From: JAFEDN01 sp963818985
Lineage (GTDB): Bacteria > Pseudomonadota > Gammaproteobacteria > Coxiellales > Coxiellaceae
Direction: 5' to 3'
Length of the DNA: 64,000 bases
Assembly (NCBI GenBank): GCA_963818985.1
Contig: CAWFUJ010000010.1
Coordinates: 62,001-126,000, forward strand
Below are positions 43,489-52,030 of the stretch, piece after piece. The translations under genes and the position numbers were made by a program. The notes beneath the pieces are model-generated. The model did not search any database and was not told the DNA's origin. It saw only the letters and a program-made list of their open reading frames with translations. How positions within the stretch are numbered: position 1 is the stretch's first letter; each line of letters opens with the position of its first letter.

Positions 43489-43518
43489 AAGGGGGAGCTG
43501 CGCGAAGCGCTCCCCCTT
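43489..43518 (-). terminator. Hairpin after the Cys-rich lipoprotein gene
   Basis: Perfect arms AAGGGGGAGC / GCTCCCCCTT with a 10 base loop, 38 bases past the lipoprotein stop. A second small hairpin CGGC-TTT-GCCG lies closer to the gene. Confidence 0.6.
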
Positions 43519-43555
43519 CATTGCGAGCATCGGCTTTGCCGAGCGGATCATAAAA

Positions 43556-43837
43556 TCAATACACTGCGGGATAAGTTCCGTAGGGATTACATGAACTGTA
43601 ATAATTTGGGTTGCATCCGCCGCCGCAGCGGTTAGCTCCGCAGCCGGTGTAAGCACAACTATTAACCCGATAACAGCTGTAAGTAGCAGCGCAAGAACTC
43701 GGACAGCAGGGGCTAACTACCGAAACTGCTTGATCGCAGCCACCGGTGACCCAAGGTGCGCATCCAGAAAGACCCATCACGGCGGCGGTCGCGCATAAAA
43801 ATGTCGTTATTTTTGCAGATAGTGTTAGTTTAATCAT
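43556..43837 (-). CDS. Small cysteine-rich lipoprotein
   Basis: 93 residues from ATG 43837, with GAGGG five bases upstream. A hydrophobic signal sequence ends in the lipobox VMGLSGC, so it is probably lipidated. The mature part has ten more cysteines, mostly in SC, GC and CC pairs, with Tyr, Asn and Gly between them (NPNYYSSCNPYGTYP). Many disulfides or metal binding are likely; an envelope or surface role is inferred. Family not recognised. Confidence 0.75.
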   Translation of the reverse strand: MIKLTLSAKITTFLCATAAVMGLSGCAPWVTGGCDQAVSVVSPCCPSSCAATYSCYRVNSCAYTGCGANRCGGGCNPNYYSSCNPYGTYPAVY

Positions 43838-43983
43838 AATTTCCCTCTTTATGTTAGACAATTATTTCCATGACTCAATTATAGCACTCATTTTGAACAA
43901 TTGTGGTGGGAGAGGTGGGTATGAGTAGGTTGTTTAATAGGCAGCTTTTTGTTAATATTTACCCCCTCCATTTCGGATAACTT

Positions 43984-45249
43984 ATGAAATATATTGTCAA
44001 TGTGTCATTACTGCGTGATAACCGAAAATATCGCTTATTATTTTCAGGTCAATTTATTTCGTTTATGGGCACCATGATCACTGGAGTGGCGGTGCCTTAT
44101 CAGGTTTACCATATCACTGGCTCGACTTTAATGGTGGGTTTGATTAGCTTATTTCAATTAGTGCCCTTACTATTTACTGCTTTACTGGGGGGAATTTTGG
44201 CTGATCGCCATAATCGCCGAAAATTGATATTACTGACTGAAATTTTAATGGCTATGGGTAGTTTGTTATTAGCAATAAATTCGATGCTCCCTCATCCTTC
44301 ATTATGGTTTTTATTTTTAGTTGCGGTGATTGTCTCAGGTATTAATGGTTTACACCGCCCGGCGTTGGATAGCATTGTTCAGCAAATTGTAGCCAAAAAA
44401 GATTTTGCCATGGTGGCGACTTTGAACAATTTTATTTTTAGTATTGGCTTGATTGCAGGGCCGGCGATCGCAGGCTTGATGATTGCTCGTTTTGGTCTAG
44501 TCGCTACCTTTATGGTAGATTTTGGAACGTTTCTATTTTCTCTTTTAATGGTCGTATTGATTGGTCAGGTTAGCCAGCCTCTGCTTGCTAAGGCGCAATC
44601 TATTTTGGGGGCATTAAAAGAGGGCTTTTCATATGCTTTCTCGCGACAAGAGTTAGTTGGCACCTATTTAGTGGACTTCATTGCCATGATTTTTGGAATG
44701 CCAATGGCGCTATTTCCTGCTATTGCCCAAGCTCACGGTGGACCAGAAATTTTAGGCTTATTATATTCAATGCCTGCGGTGGGTTCTTTCTGTGTTTCTT
44801 TCTTTGGTGGCTGGGTTAGTTTGATAAAAAGATATGGGGTTGCCATTGCAATATCAGCCTCGATATGGGGCATCGCCATTATTTTATTTGGCTTAGGTTT
44901 AAAAATAAATTTAATCTTGGCTTTATTTTTTTTAGCGATCGCGGGCGCTGCCGATGCAGTCAGTGGGATTTTTCGAAGTACTTTGTGGAACCAAACAATT
45001 CCCACCGAACTTCGTGGCCGTTTATCAGGAATTGAAATGATTAGTTATTTAAGTGGGCCTAAGTTGGGCGATACAGAAGCTGGTTTGGTGGCTGCATTGT
45101 TTGGGGTAACCGCATCCATTGTATCCGGTGGTATTTTTTGTGTGATAGGGGTTGTACTATCGTGTTTCTATCTACCTAAATTTTGGCGCTATAACTCCGA
45201 TAATTTGTCTGTGGACAATAGTATTTGTAATCGATATGATAACGCTTAG
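43984..45249 (+). CDS. MFS exporter, EntS-like
   Basis: 421 residues with ~12 hydrophobic segments. The loop GGILADRHNRRKLIL between helices 2 and 3 is the MFS signature. The opening LLRDNRKYRLLFSGQFISFMGTMITGVAVPYQVY and the SGIFRSTLWNQTIPTELRGRLSGIEM loop match the enterobactin-exporter group (PF05977). No siderophore genes are nearby; export of the polyketide product at 1-8641 is possible but far away. Substrate unknown. Confidence 0.88.
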   Translation: MKYIVNVSLLRDNRKYRLLFSGQFISFMGTMITGVAVPYQVYHITGSTLMVGLISLFQLVPLLFTALLGGILADRHNRRKLILLTEILMAMGSLLLAINSMLPHPSLWFLFLVAVIVSGINGLHRPALDSIVQQIVAKKDFAMVATLNNFIFSIGLIAGPAIAGLMIARFGLVATFMVDFGTFLFSLLMVVLIGQVSQPLLAKAQSILGALKEGFSYAFSRQELVGTYLVDFIAMIFGMPMALFPAIAQAHGGPEILGLLYSMPAVGSFCVSFFGGWVSLIKRYGVAIAISASIWGIAIILFGLGLKINLILALFFLAIAGAADAVSGIFRSTLWNQTIPTELRGRLSGIEMISYLSGPKLGDTEAGLVAALFGVTASIVSGGIFCVIGVVLSCFYLPKFWRYNSDNLSVDNSICNRYDNA

Positions 45250-45326
45250 CTCGGAAATATCCGATTGGAAATAAGGATTATTTCCTTATTCATTTTTTGT
45301 ATTAATTCGCATGGAGGTGTCTTCTT

Positions 45327-45683
45327 ATGTTAGCTGCTCATATCAGTTTTTCTCTTGGTTTGATTGCTTTAGTTATTGGTCTTTCATTATTCCTTTGGTC
45401 TTTGCGAGCCGAACCTGGTCCTGGAATTGCTTTGGCAAAAGCAGTGGGAATCATCGTTTTCATTCTCGCCATTCTTCAATTAATCTTCACTATTTATTCA
45501 GGAATTCGTTATAAAGGCGAATACTGTAAAGGTCGGAAAGGCTGTGATCATTGTCCAATGAAAAATCAGTCCACTGACAATAGTCCTGTGGTAGCGCCTT
45601 CTGTTCCTCAATCGCAACCCTATACGGCACCTCAAAACCCATCAAATACTCCTTCCAATAACACTTCGGACAATACCCAATAG
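45327..45683 (+). CDS. Small membrane protein with Cys motif and Pro/Asn/Ser tail
   Basis: 118 residues; GGAGGT lies 8 bases before the ATG. Two hydrophobic helices (residues ~4-27 and ~37-60) are followed by CKGRKGCDHCP (CxxxxxCxxC), which could bind metal, and a disordered Q/P/N/S-rich tail. Not recognised. Overlap of its stop with a possible ATA start of the next gene suggests one message. Confidence 0.7.
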   Translation: MLAAHISFSLGLIALVIGLSLFLWSLRAEPGPGIALAKAVGIIVFILAILQLIFTIYSGIRYKGEYCKGRKGCDHCPMKNQSTDNSPVVAPSVPQSQPYTAPQNPSNTPSNNTSDNTQ

Positions 45684-45724
45684 CTAAATTAACTCCTGAA
45701 GAGAAAGCTATTTTTGCTGAGGCG

Positions 45725-46180
45725 ATGCGGAATGTATCGCCTCACTCTAAGAAGAATTTGCGTCCCCGACGGCTAAAAAAAATCCATGTTGAAGTTCCAT
45801 TAATTGATTTGCATGATTTGCCGGAAGAGGCCTGGGTGAATAGTGAAGAACATCTTGCTTTTAGTCGCGGTGGTTTGCAGCATAATTTAATGAAAAAACT
45901 CGCCCATGGTAAGTTAGCGATTGAAAAACATCTGGATTTACATGGATTAACTGTTAACCAAGCTTTAGCGCAAACACAGATTTTTCTCGAACAATGTCAA
46001 CATGAAGGTGTTCGATTTGCATTACTTGTCCATGGTAAAAGTTATAAAAATAATAAACCAATTCTCAAAAATGCCTTAAATATTTGGTTACGTATTCAAC
46101 CGGAAATTTTAGCATTCCAAACGGCCATCCCACGCCACGGAGGGGCAGGAGCCTTATATCTTATCATTAAAAAATTATGA
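45725..46180 (+). CDS. Smr-domain protein (SmrA/SmrB-like)
   Basis: 151 residues from ATG 45725. The C-terminal Smr domain (~75-150) shows LDLHGLTVNQAL, LLVHGKSY and PRHGGAGALYLII. Family members cut nucleic acid; SmrB cleaves mRNA at collided ribosomes. The first ATG is not the natural N-terminus: the frame stays open upstream and encodes LTPEEKAIFAEAM, aligning with LSEEDQALFRQLM of E. coli SmrB. In that stretch only ATA (45680) or ATT codons could serve as start, so either a rare start is used or the gene has lost ~15 residues. Confidence 0.85.
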   Translation: MRNVSPHSKKNLRPRRLKKIHVEVPLIDLHDLPEEAWVNSEEHLAFSRGGLQHNLMKKLAHGKLAIEKHLDLHGLTVNQALAQTQIFLEQCQHEGVRFALLVHGKSYKNNKPILKNALNIWLRIQPEILAFQTAIPRHGGAGALYLIIKKL

Positions 46181-46326
46181 ATAAAAATTAATGCTATCGA
46201 TCTGCCGGATGGTCACGAGAAACAGTATGCGTTTTTGATGTATGCTTGATGGTAGGGATTTAAGACAGTTTATCAAATCACCCATTGAGTTTGAGCTTCA
46301 AATGTCAAAATGTTAAGATGATCTTT

Positions 46327-47184
46327 ATGAAAGTCACTCAGCAGCTACGCCAAATGATTAACGGCGAAAAATCTATCATTGCTCCAGGAGTATATGATGG
46401 CCTATCGGCTTTATTAGCAAAACGTGCTGGATTTTCACTTATATATGCAAGCGGTGGTGCAATCGCACGTAGTGCAGGGTACCCAGATCTAGGCCTCTTA
46501 ACCATGACTGAAGTGGGTTCGGCGGTTGCAAATATCGTCAATGCTTCCGGTTTACCAGTAATTGCTGATGCGGATACGGGTTTTGGGAATGAAATTAACA
46601 CCTGGCGTACAGTTCAAGAATTTGAACGCTTAGGAGTTGCGGGTTTGCATCTTGAAGATCAAACATTTCCTAAACGCTGCGGACATTTGCATGATAAAAC
46701 CCTTATTCCTACGGCTGAAATGTGTTTAAAATTAAAAATTGCGAGACAAAATTTACGTGATCCAGATTTTGTCTTAATTGCTCGCACCGATGCAATAGCG
46801 GTTGAAGGAATAGACGCAGCCATTGCTCGTTCTAAAGCCTACATAATGGCAGGAGCTGACGTAATTTTTGTTGAAGCGCCAGAAACTCTCGAGCAAATTT
46901 ACAAAATAGCAACTCATATTCAACATCCAAAACTCATCAATATGTTTTATGGTGGTAAAACTCCACTGATTCCAGCCCATGAATTGGAAAAATTAGGCTA
47001 TCGAATTATCATTATTCCATCCGATTTACAGCGCGCAGCAATTAAAGCCATGCAAATAACATTATCAGCAATCAAGGAAAATGGTAATAGTAATAAAATA
47101 GCCGAACAATTGGTGTCATTTAAAGAAAGAGAATTAATAGTTGAGACTGAAAAATATTTGCAAATGGATCAAGCTAATGAATAA
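46327..47184 (+). CDS. Isocitrate lyase/PEP mutase superfamily enzyme (PrpB-like)
   Basis: 285 residues from ATG 46327 (46318 possible). DADTGFGN and EDQTFPKRCGH, with the catalytic Cys, place it with methylisocitrate lyase (PrpB) and relatives such as oxaloacetate decarboxylase. GVYDGLSALLAKRAGF is the typical start. No prpC or prpD is adjacent, so a role in propionate metabolism is not supported by context. It is followed after 18 bases by apt. Confidence 0.85.
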   Translation: MKVTQQLRQMINGEKSIIAPGVYDGLSALLAKRAGFSLIYASGGAIARSAGYPDLGLLTMTEVGSAVANIVNASGLPVIADADTGFGNEINTWRTVQEFERLGVAGLHLEDQTFPKRCGHLHDKTLIPTAEMCLKLKIARQNLRDPDFVLIARTDAIAVEGIDAAIARSKAYIMAGADVIFVEAPETLEQIYKIATHIQHPKLINMFYGGKTPLIPAHELEKLGYRIIIIPSDLQRAAIKAMQITLSAIKENGNSNKIAEQLVSFKERELIVETEKYLQMDQANE

Positions 47185-47202
47185 ATGCGAAGAGAAAATA
47201 AA

Positions 47203-47715
47203 ATGAAAAATCTAAATGAGCTTATAACAATCATAAAAGATTTTCCTAAACCAGGGGTTTTATTTCGTGATATCTCTCCCTTGCTAAAAATAAAATTTAC
47301 CGAATCAATAGATAACATGAGTGGGTTATTTTCTATTTCTGAATGGGAGCAGTTCGACCTAATAGCAGGTATAGAATCTAGAGGGTTTATTTTTGCCTCT
47401 GCATTAGCATTCAAACATCACAAAGGATTCTTAAAAATTCGCAAACCCGGTAAGTTACCCAAAGTAGTCGGGAAGGTAGATTACGGTTTAGAATATGGCG
47501 CCAGCAGTTTGGAAATGCAACAAGGAAATAACGAAAAAATTCTTATTGTTGATGATCTTATTGCGACGGGCGGCTCAATGCATGCCGCCGCTGACCTTGC
47601 GGAGCAAGTTGGCTATCAAGTGGTGGGGTTGGCGGTACTAATAAATTTGGTTTCCTTAAACACTTTTAATTGGCGCGGAATGAAGTGTCGTTCTGCAATG
47701 ACTTTTCAATCATAA
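47203..47715 (+). CDS. apt: Adenine phosphoribosyltransferase
   Basis: 170 residues from ATG 47203. Salvages adenine to AMP. DFPKPGVLFRDISPLL, ESRGFIFASALA, YGLEYGASSLEMQ and the PRPP loop ILIVDDLIATGGSM are intact. Ends a little short after NWRGMKCRSAMTFQS. Placed between the PrpB-like gene and ghrA with 7 bases to the latter, so probably one operon. Confidence 0.95.
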   Translation: MKNLNELITIIKDFPKPGVLFRDISPLLKIKFTESIDNMSGLFSISEWEQFDLIAGIESRGFIFASALAFKHHKGFLKIRKPGKLPKVVGKVDYGLEYGASSLEMQQGNNEKILIVDDLIATGGSMHAAADLAEQVGYQVVGLAVLINLVSLNTFNWRGMKCRSAMTFQS

Positions 47716-47722
47716 GGTTTCC

Positions 47723-48679
47723 ATGACAGCGGCTATCATAGTAGGAAGAGATGAAGCAGACCGAAAAAATTACGATTGGTTTATCGGAAGTTTTCAAACA
47801 GCAATCGCCAAGCTTCAGCCTAATCTAAAGCTTGAGGTTTATCCTAATATAAAAAATTATGCCGATATTGATTTTGTTATGGTTTGGCGCCATCCATTAG
47901 GTATTTTTTCTAAATTTCCCAACCTTAAATGTATTGCCGCCATGAGTGCGGGGGTGGACCATATTTTGGTTGATAAAGATTTACCTAAAAACATTCCTAT
48001 TGTTCGAATACTTGATCCAAAGATGGCGCAAGATATTTCTCAATATGTGGTTGCCAATGTTTTATATTTAGTAAAAAGGTTGGATCATTGGCAAAAGAAT
48101 CAGCAGCTAAAATTATGGCATAAAAATCCGCCTTTTAGTTTGGCCGATAAAACCATAGGGATTTTAGGATTGGGATTTTTAGGTCGCCAGGCTGCGGCTG
48201 CGTTGCAATTTTTAGGTTTAAAAGTAATTGGCTGGAGTAATTCTCCTAAAAATTTAACTGGAGTCAATAGTTACGTTGGTCAACAAGAATTGACACAATT
48301 TCTTAATCAGACAGATATTCTAATTTGTATGCTACCACTCACGCCAGCTACGCAAAATATTTTAAATGCCGAAAATTTTTCAAAACTACAAAAAAATGCT
48401 TATGTGATTAATTTGGGTCGGGGGGATCATTTAATTGAACACGATTTAATAGCAGCTTTAGACTCGGGGCAATTATCAGGGGCATGCCTGGATGTCTTTC
48501 GTGAAGAACCTTTGCCGGTGAATCATCCTTTTTGGACACATTCCAAAATTAGAATTACCCCGCATATTGCTTCTGTGACCAATCCTGAAACGGCTACCGC
48601 GCAAATATTAGAAAATTATCGGCGTATCCAAGCGCATCAACCATTATTAAATATTGTTGATTTGAATAAGGGATATTAA
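47723..48679 (+). CDS. ghrA: Glyoxylate/hydroxypyruvate reductase A (GhrA-like)
   Basis: 318 residues. D-isomer-specific 2-hydroxyacid dehydrogenase. Rossmann motif GILGLGFLGRQAA near residue 155, the catalytic Arg in INLGRGDHL, Glu in FREEPLPVNHPFW and His in ITPHIASVT. VWRHP and AMSAGVDHIL match GhrA rather than SerA. Would reduce glyoxylate or hydroxypyruvate with NADPH. Confidence 0.9.
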   Translation: MTAAIIVGRDEADRKNYDWFIGSFQTAIAKLQPNLKLEVYPNIKNYADIDFVMVWRHPLGIFSKFPNLKCIAAMSAGVDHILVDKDLPKNIPIVRILDPKMAQDISQYVVANVLYLVKRLDHWQKNQQLKLWHKNPPFSLADKTIGILGLGFLGRQAAAALQFLGLKVIGWSNSPKNLTGVNSYVGQQELTQFLNQTDILICMLPLTPATQNILNAENFSKLQKNAYVINLGRGDHLIEHDLIAALDSGQLSGACLDVFREEPLPVNHPFWTHSKIRITPHIASVTNPETATAQILENYRRIQAHQPLLNIVDLNKGY

Positions 48680-48730
48680 ACTTAAAAAGAACAGTTGCCA
48701 TCTATAAGCATCATTGCATCAAATAAAATC

Positions 48731-48904
48731 GCAAGATTGATTGTGAGTCTTGCTTTGTCGGTAAAACGGGGCGACAATATCGTACCGCCCAGGTGCGTCA
48801 ACACCTTGGCGGTACTAACCACATTAGCTTAGGGACAAGCTAACATGGCTGGTGTTAGTTTAAGCGATCTTTGATCGAACTTAAATCTTCTTTTTGTTTT
48901 TTTT
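48731..48904 (+). ncRNA. Candidate structured small RNA in the 392 bp gap after ghrA
   Basis: The gap 48680-49071 has no convincing gene, but five successive hairpins: GCAAGA/TCTTGC (48731-48753), TTGTCG/CGACAA (48755-48777), GTACCGCC/GGCGGTAC with an inner AGGTG/CACCT (48782-48815), TTAGCTT/AAGCTAA (48824-48843), then TTTAAG-GATC/GATC-ACTTAAA (48859-48885) followed by a T-rich run to 48904, an intrinsic terminator. No clear promoter was found. It could instead be the structured 3' end of the ghrA message. Not 6S, tmRNA, SRP or RNase P by eye. Confidence 0.4.
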
Positions 48905-49016
48905 ATTGTCGCCCACCTTCTTTTGTTAAATTAAAAACAGATGTTCGTAATATCTTGGTTTTTTTTATCATAGGGGTGGGTGGTGATTGAACAAATAGCA
49001 AGAATGGCTAGTCATG

Positions 49017-49052
49017 CACAAGTGCGTTATGCGAAAGAATAACGCACTTGTG
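49017..49052. terminator. Strong hairpin after the Asn-rich secreted-protein gene
   Basis: Perfect 14 bp arms CACAAGTGCGTTAT / ATAACGCACTTGTG with an 8 base loop, 20 bases beyond the stop of the minus-strand gene. Confidence 0.75.
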
Positions 49053-49071
49053 TTGTGGTTTTTAAAGACTA

Positions 49072-49632
49072 CTATTGTGGAGTCGTTGGATTATTATTAT
49101 TTGTATTAAGATCAGGATTATTATTTAAATTTTGATTGGTATTCGCGTTGCTATTGTTGTTATTGTTAAAGCCAGAAGTATTCGTTGTTCCTGCATTGTT
49201 CAATTGATTACCCGATTGAATGCTATCTTTCATAACCGCGGTGTGAAAATTATTTTGATTATCGACAAAAAGATAACTATTGGCGGTATTATAAGCATAC
49301 ACGCAAACTTGTTGGCCGCTATTCCAATTTTGCCAGGTTACACATAAAGCTCCATCACTTTTCAATACATAAGTTCCTTGATCACTTTGTTGTTGAGTGC
49401 CGGGCTGATTTAAGTATTGACCAGTGAGTTTACCGGTATTATCGATATACATGACCTTGGTATTGGGTGTCCCTTGCCCATTAATAACCATAAAAGGAAT
49501 ACTCGTTAAAGTTTTATCGAAAAATGCCTGCTTAACTTGGCCATTGCTCATAGAGGTTAGGGTTGCTCCGAAGCTTAACGAGGTCGTAGCTACTAAAGCT
49601 GCGCATAAAATTGCAGATCTTTTTTTCATCAT
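49072..49632 (-). CDS. Secreted protein with Asn-rich tail
   Basis: 186 residues, GGAGAGA just before paired ATGs (49632, 49629). A cleavable signal peptide (MMKKRSAILCAALVATTSLSFG) is followed by a ~110-residue domain with TGQYLNQPGTQ, DGALCVTWQNWNSGQQVCVYAY and two cysteines that may pair. The last ~45 residues are a low-complexity run of Asn, Thr and Gln. Looks like the periplasmic DUF995-like or related small domains, but I cannot name it firmly. Function unknown. Confidence 0.75.
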   Translation of the reverse strand: MMKKRSAILCAALVATTSLSFGATLTSMSNGQVKQAFFDKTLTSIPFMVINGQGTPNTKVMYIDNTGKLTGQYLNQPGTQQQSDQGTYVLKSDGALCVTWQNWNSGQQVCVYAYNTANSYLFVDNQNNFHTAVMKDSIQSGNQLNNAGTTNTSGFNNNNNSNANTNQNLNNNPDLNTNNNNPTTPQ

Positions 49633-49812
49633 ATCTCTCCTTGAATTTGAAAATGTAGGAATTTAAAAAACTTGCACATTATAGATGACAATGCCTTTAG
49701 TAGAAAGCTATTTGCTAGTAAGAATGTGAATAGATATACTTTGACCTCTTTTAAAGAACAAGTTATGTACTACAATGATCTCCTTTTATTTAAACTTAAT
49801 TCAGGACTTATT

Positions 49813-51003
49813 ATGCGTATTTTTTTATCATTAATACTTATTTTGGTTAGTCATCTAAGCTATGGGCAAAATGCCCAGGATTTTGATACCCAGCTACAAA
49901 ATAAATTTCTGACGCATTTTAACCAATATAAACACGCTGAATACTTTTCGGGTGCTACCTTATCGGTTTATATACCTAACCAAAAGATTAAAAACTTTTA
50001 CCTTGGGCATTTGGCTCACGATCCTAAGAGCGATAAAGTTTCAGGAAATACCTTGTTTCAAATTGGCAGTATTACTAAATCATTCACGGCGGCGATTCTT
50101 TTGCAACTTGAAAAATCAGGTAAATTAAATTTAAATAATTCGCTTCGTGATTGGCTGCCCCAATATAAAAAATGGTCTAGTATCCATATCAATGAATTAT
50201 TAAACATGACGAGCGCTTTGCCCAATTATACAGACAGTCCATTATTCGGCGCCCAAGTTTACTATAATTTATCCAGGCAATGGAAACCAGCGGAACTGAT
50301 TGATTATGTTTATCCTGCAGAGATGTTTCCGCCCTTGAAAACTGGGTTTTTTTATTCTAATACCAACTATATTCTGGCTGAGCTAATTATTGAAAAAGCC
50401 AATGCTAATAATTTTCAGCATGAATTAAGCAGACTGATTCAACCAGCCGAATTGAAAAATACTTTTTATAGAACTCGACCTTTGGAGCTTAAATTAAAAT
50501 CTCGCTTGGCTCATGGTTACAACTATAATCCCTATTACAACCCATCATTAGTCGGGAAGGATGTCTCTGAACATAATTTATCTTGGGCGGGAGCTGCTGG
50601 CGGTATTATTGCCAATTCTGAAGATATTATCAAATGGGTACAGGCTTTGTTTGTTAATAATAAAATTCTCGATACAGCTCAGAAAAAAAAGTTGATGAGT
50701 TTAGTTTCACAAAAAAATGGTAAGGCTATTATTCAAACTTCAGCGCATGAGCCACGCGGTTTTGGTTTGGGGGTGGCGCAAGCAGATATGGTTGAAAATG
50801 GATTAGGACGTTTTTGGTATTTCGAAGGCAAGACCCTAGGATTTAGAGCTATCTATTGGTACAAAGCCTGTAACGGAGTCATTATTTCGGCTATCTTTAA
50901 TAGTGCCACCGATGATGAAAATGACCATGTCGGTGCTTTGTTAAAACAACTTTATCCGCTCATCATCAATCAATATCCGCAATTAAAATGTCAAGACCCT
51001 TGA
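49813..51003 (+). CDS. Serine beta-lactamase-like hydrolase (class C/PBP fold), secreted
   Basis: 396 residues from ATG 49813. Signal peptide MRIFLSLILILVSHLSYG. Active-site SxxK in GSITKSF near residue 84, YSN in FYSNTNY near 180, and the third element as EGKTLGF near 338. This fold covers AmpC-type enzymes, D-aminopeptidases and esterases; EGKTLGF in place of KTG/HTG and the general sequence suggest a peptidase or esterase rather than a resistance enzyme. Exported to the periplasm. Confidence 0.87.
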   Translation: MRIFLSLILILVSHLSYGQNAQDFDTQLQNKFLTHFNQYKHAEYFSGATLSVYIPNQKIKNFYLGHLAHDPKSDKVSGNTLFQIGSITKSFTAAILLQLEKSGKLNLNNSLRDWLPQYKKWSSIHINELLNMTSALPNYTDSPLFGAQVYYNLSRQWKPAELIDYVYPAEMFPPLKTGFFYSNTNYILAELIIEKANANNFQHELSRLIQPAELKNTFYRTRPLELKLKSRLAHGYNYNPYYNPSLVGKDVSEHNLSWAGAAGGIIANSEDIIKWVQALFVNNKILDTAQKKKLMSLVSQKNGKAIIQTSAHEPRGFGLGVAQADMVENGLGRFWYFEGKTLGFRAIYWYKACNGVIISAIFNSATDDENDHVGALLKQLYPLIINQYPQLKCQDP

Positions 51004-51162
51004 TCGTATTCAGCAAGAATTCTACAACGAATTGAAGATCTTCCTGCATAATCTTTAGTGGCTGGCTAGTTGTCGATATTTAAAGGGGCTAGTAGAATCA
51101 CCTTACTACTATAAAAATTAATAGATTTCTCTATTTGAATGAAGTAATTAACTTTGCTGATG

Positions 51163-51209
51163 CGAAGGATATAACAGGATCCATTGACGCTATACTCAGC
51201 GGGAATGGC
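51163..51209 (+). repeat. Dispersed ~48 bp repeat, copy 2
   Basis: Pairs with 13334-13381 over its whole length, with few substitutions and two one-base gaps. It ends 49 bases before the ATG of the 91-residue gene. The rest of the gap 51004-51257 shows nothing else. Confidence 0.6.
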
Positions 51210-51257
51210 GGTAGATTTTTCAACTTTTAAGCTAATTAGTTTTGCGGAGGGAGCACA

Positions 51258-51533
51258 ATGAATATAGCTATAAATAATATGACCGATGCTTTTATTGAGG
51301 GCGAGATGGAAATGAACTATGCAATACAAGCCCAAAAAAGCAATAATTTGAAAAAGGCTGCTTTAGCCTATTGTTCAGCCCAAGAGCACTTTTCATTGGC
51401 GTTGCTTTCTCCGGAGATTCAAGCCGTTCCTTCCTTGGCATGGGTAATCGAAAAGAAATTATTAAAAATAACAAAATTACTCCAAACACTTTCCTTCGTA
51501 GTAAATCCCCTCTCCCGCCCGGGAGAGGGTTAG
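51258..51533 (+). CDS. Small helical protein (91 aa), palindrome-encoded tail
   Basis: GGAGGGAG six bases before the ATG makes this a likely gene. Three helices are suggested (AFIEGEMEMNYAIQAQKSN, LKKAALAYCSAQEHFSLALL, LAWVIEKKLLKITKLLQTL); the AxxxYxxAxxxFxxAL pattern resembles MIT or TPR-like helical hairpins, but the resemblance is weak. The last residues NPLSRPGEG come from the palindrome at 51508-51529, which also provides the stop. Unknown function. Confidence 0.6.
   Translation: MNIAINNMTDAFIEGEMEMNYAIQAQKSNNLKKAALAYCSAQEHFSLALLSPEIQAVPSLAWVIEKKLLKITKLLQTLSFVVNPLSRPGEG
51508..51529. repeat. CCCTCTCCC palindrome at the end of the 91-residue gene
   Basis: CCCTCTCCCG and CGGGAGAGGG, perfect 10 bp arms, 2 base loop. 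Translated in frame into the preceding protein. Confidence 0.8.
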
Positions 51534-51622
51534 GGAGGGATAATATAGGAACTTTACTGGAATTAGATCACTTCTTAATCTAAAATTACCGATAGGATAA
51601 AAATTAATCAATGGAGTTGATT

Positions 51623-52024
51623 ATGCGCTCGGTAGTTAAAGGGATCTTCAGTATCAGTATCCTTCTGCTTTTTTCTAATACTGCTAATGCCAGTAAAATC
51701 ATTTCTTGCCCGGCACTGAATGCTAGCCATTATGGCAAAAACTCTTATTATGATCAGAAAAGTGGTAAAAGCTGGGTTCTTACCTGGAATAAAAAGTTGG
51801 AAACTAAAAAACTAGTATGGGATTCCGTGTCGATTCCAGAAGCGGCCACCTGTGGCGTAGGAAAATCTAGCACAGGTTTACCCCTTAAATATCAATGTGT
51901 GATCTTTCAATGTAAGTCTGATGCTGTCGTAGCGGCCCTCGGTCAGCATAATTTATTAAAATGTTATAGTGCTTATCTATCAACGAAAAAGACATTTTAT
52001 TGTGAGGATTTTAAACTAATCTAA
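51623..52024 (+). CDS. Small secreted protein with six cysteines
   Basis: 133 residues from ATG 51623, GGAG 8 bases upstream. Signal peptide SVVKGIFSISILLLFSNTANA, then a ~110-residue mature domain with six Cys (ISC, ATC, YQC, FQC, LKC, FYC) that may form three disulfides, and aromatic/Lys-rich strands (SWVLTWNKKLETKKLVW). Not recognised. Envelope or secreted role inferred. Confidence 0.72.
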   Translation: MRSVVKGIFSISILLLFSNTANASKIISCPALNASHYGKNSYYDQKSGKSWVLTWNKKLETKKLVWDSVSIPEAATCGVGKSSTGLPLKYQCVIFQCKSDAVVAALGQHNLLKCYSAYLSTKKTFYCEDFKLI

Positions 52025-52030
52025 TCTAGG

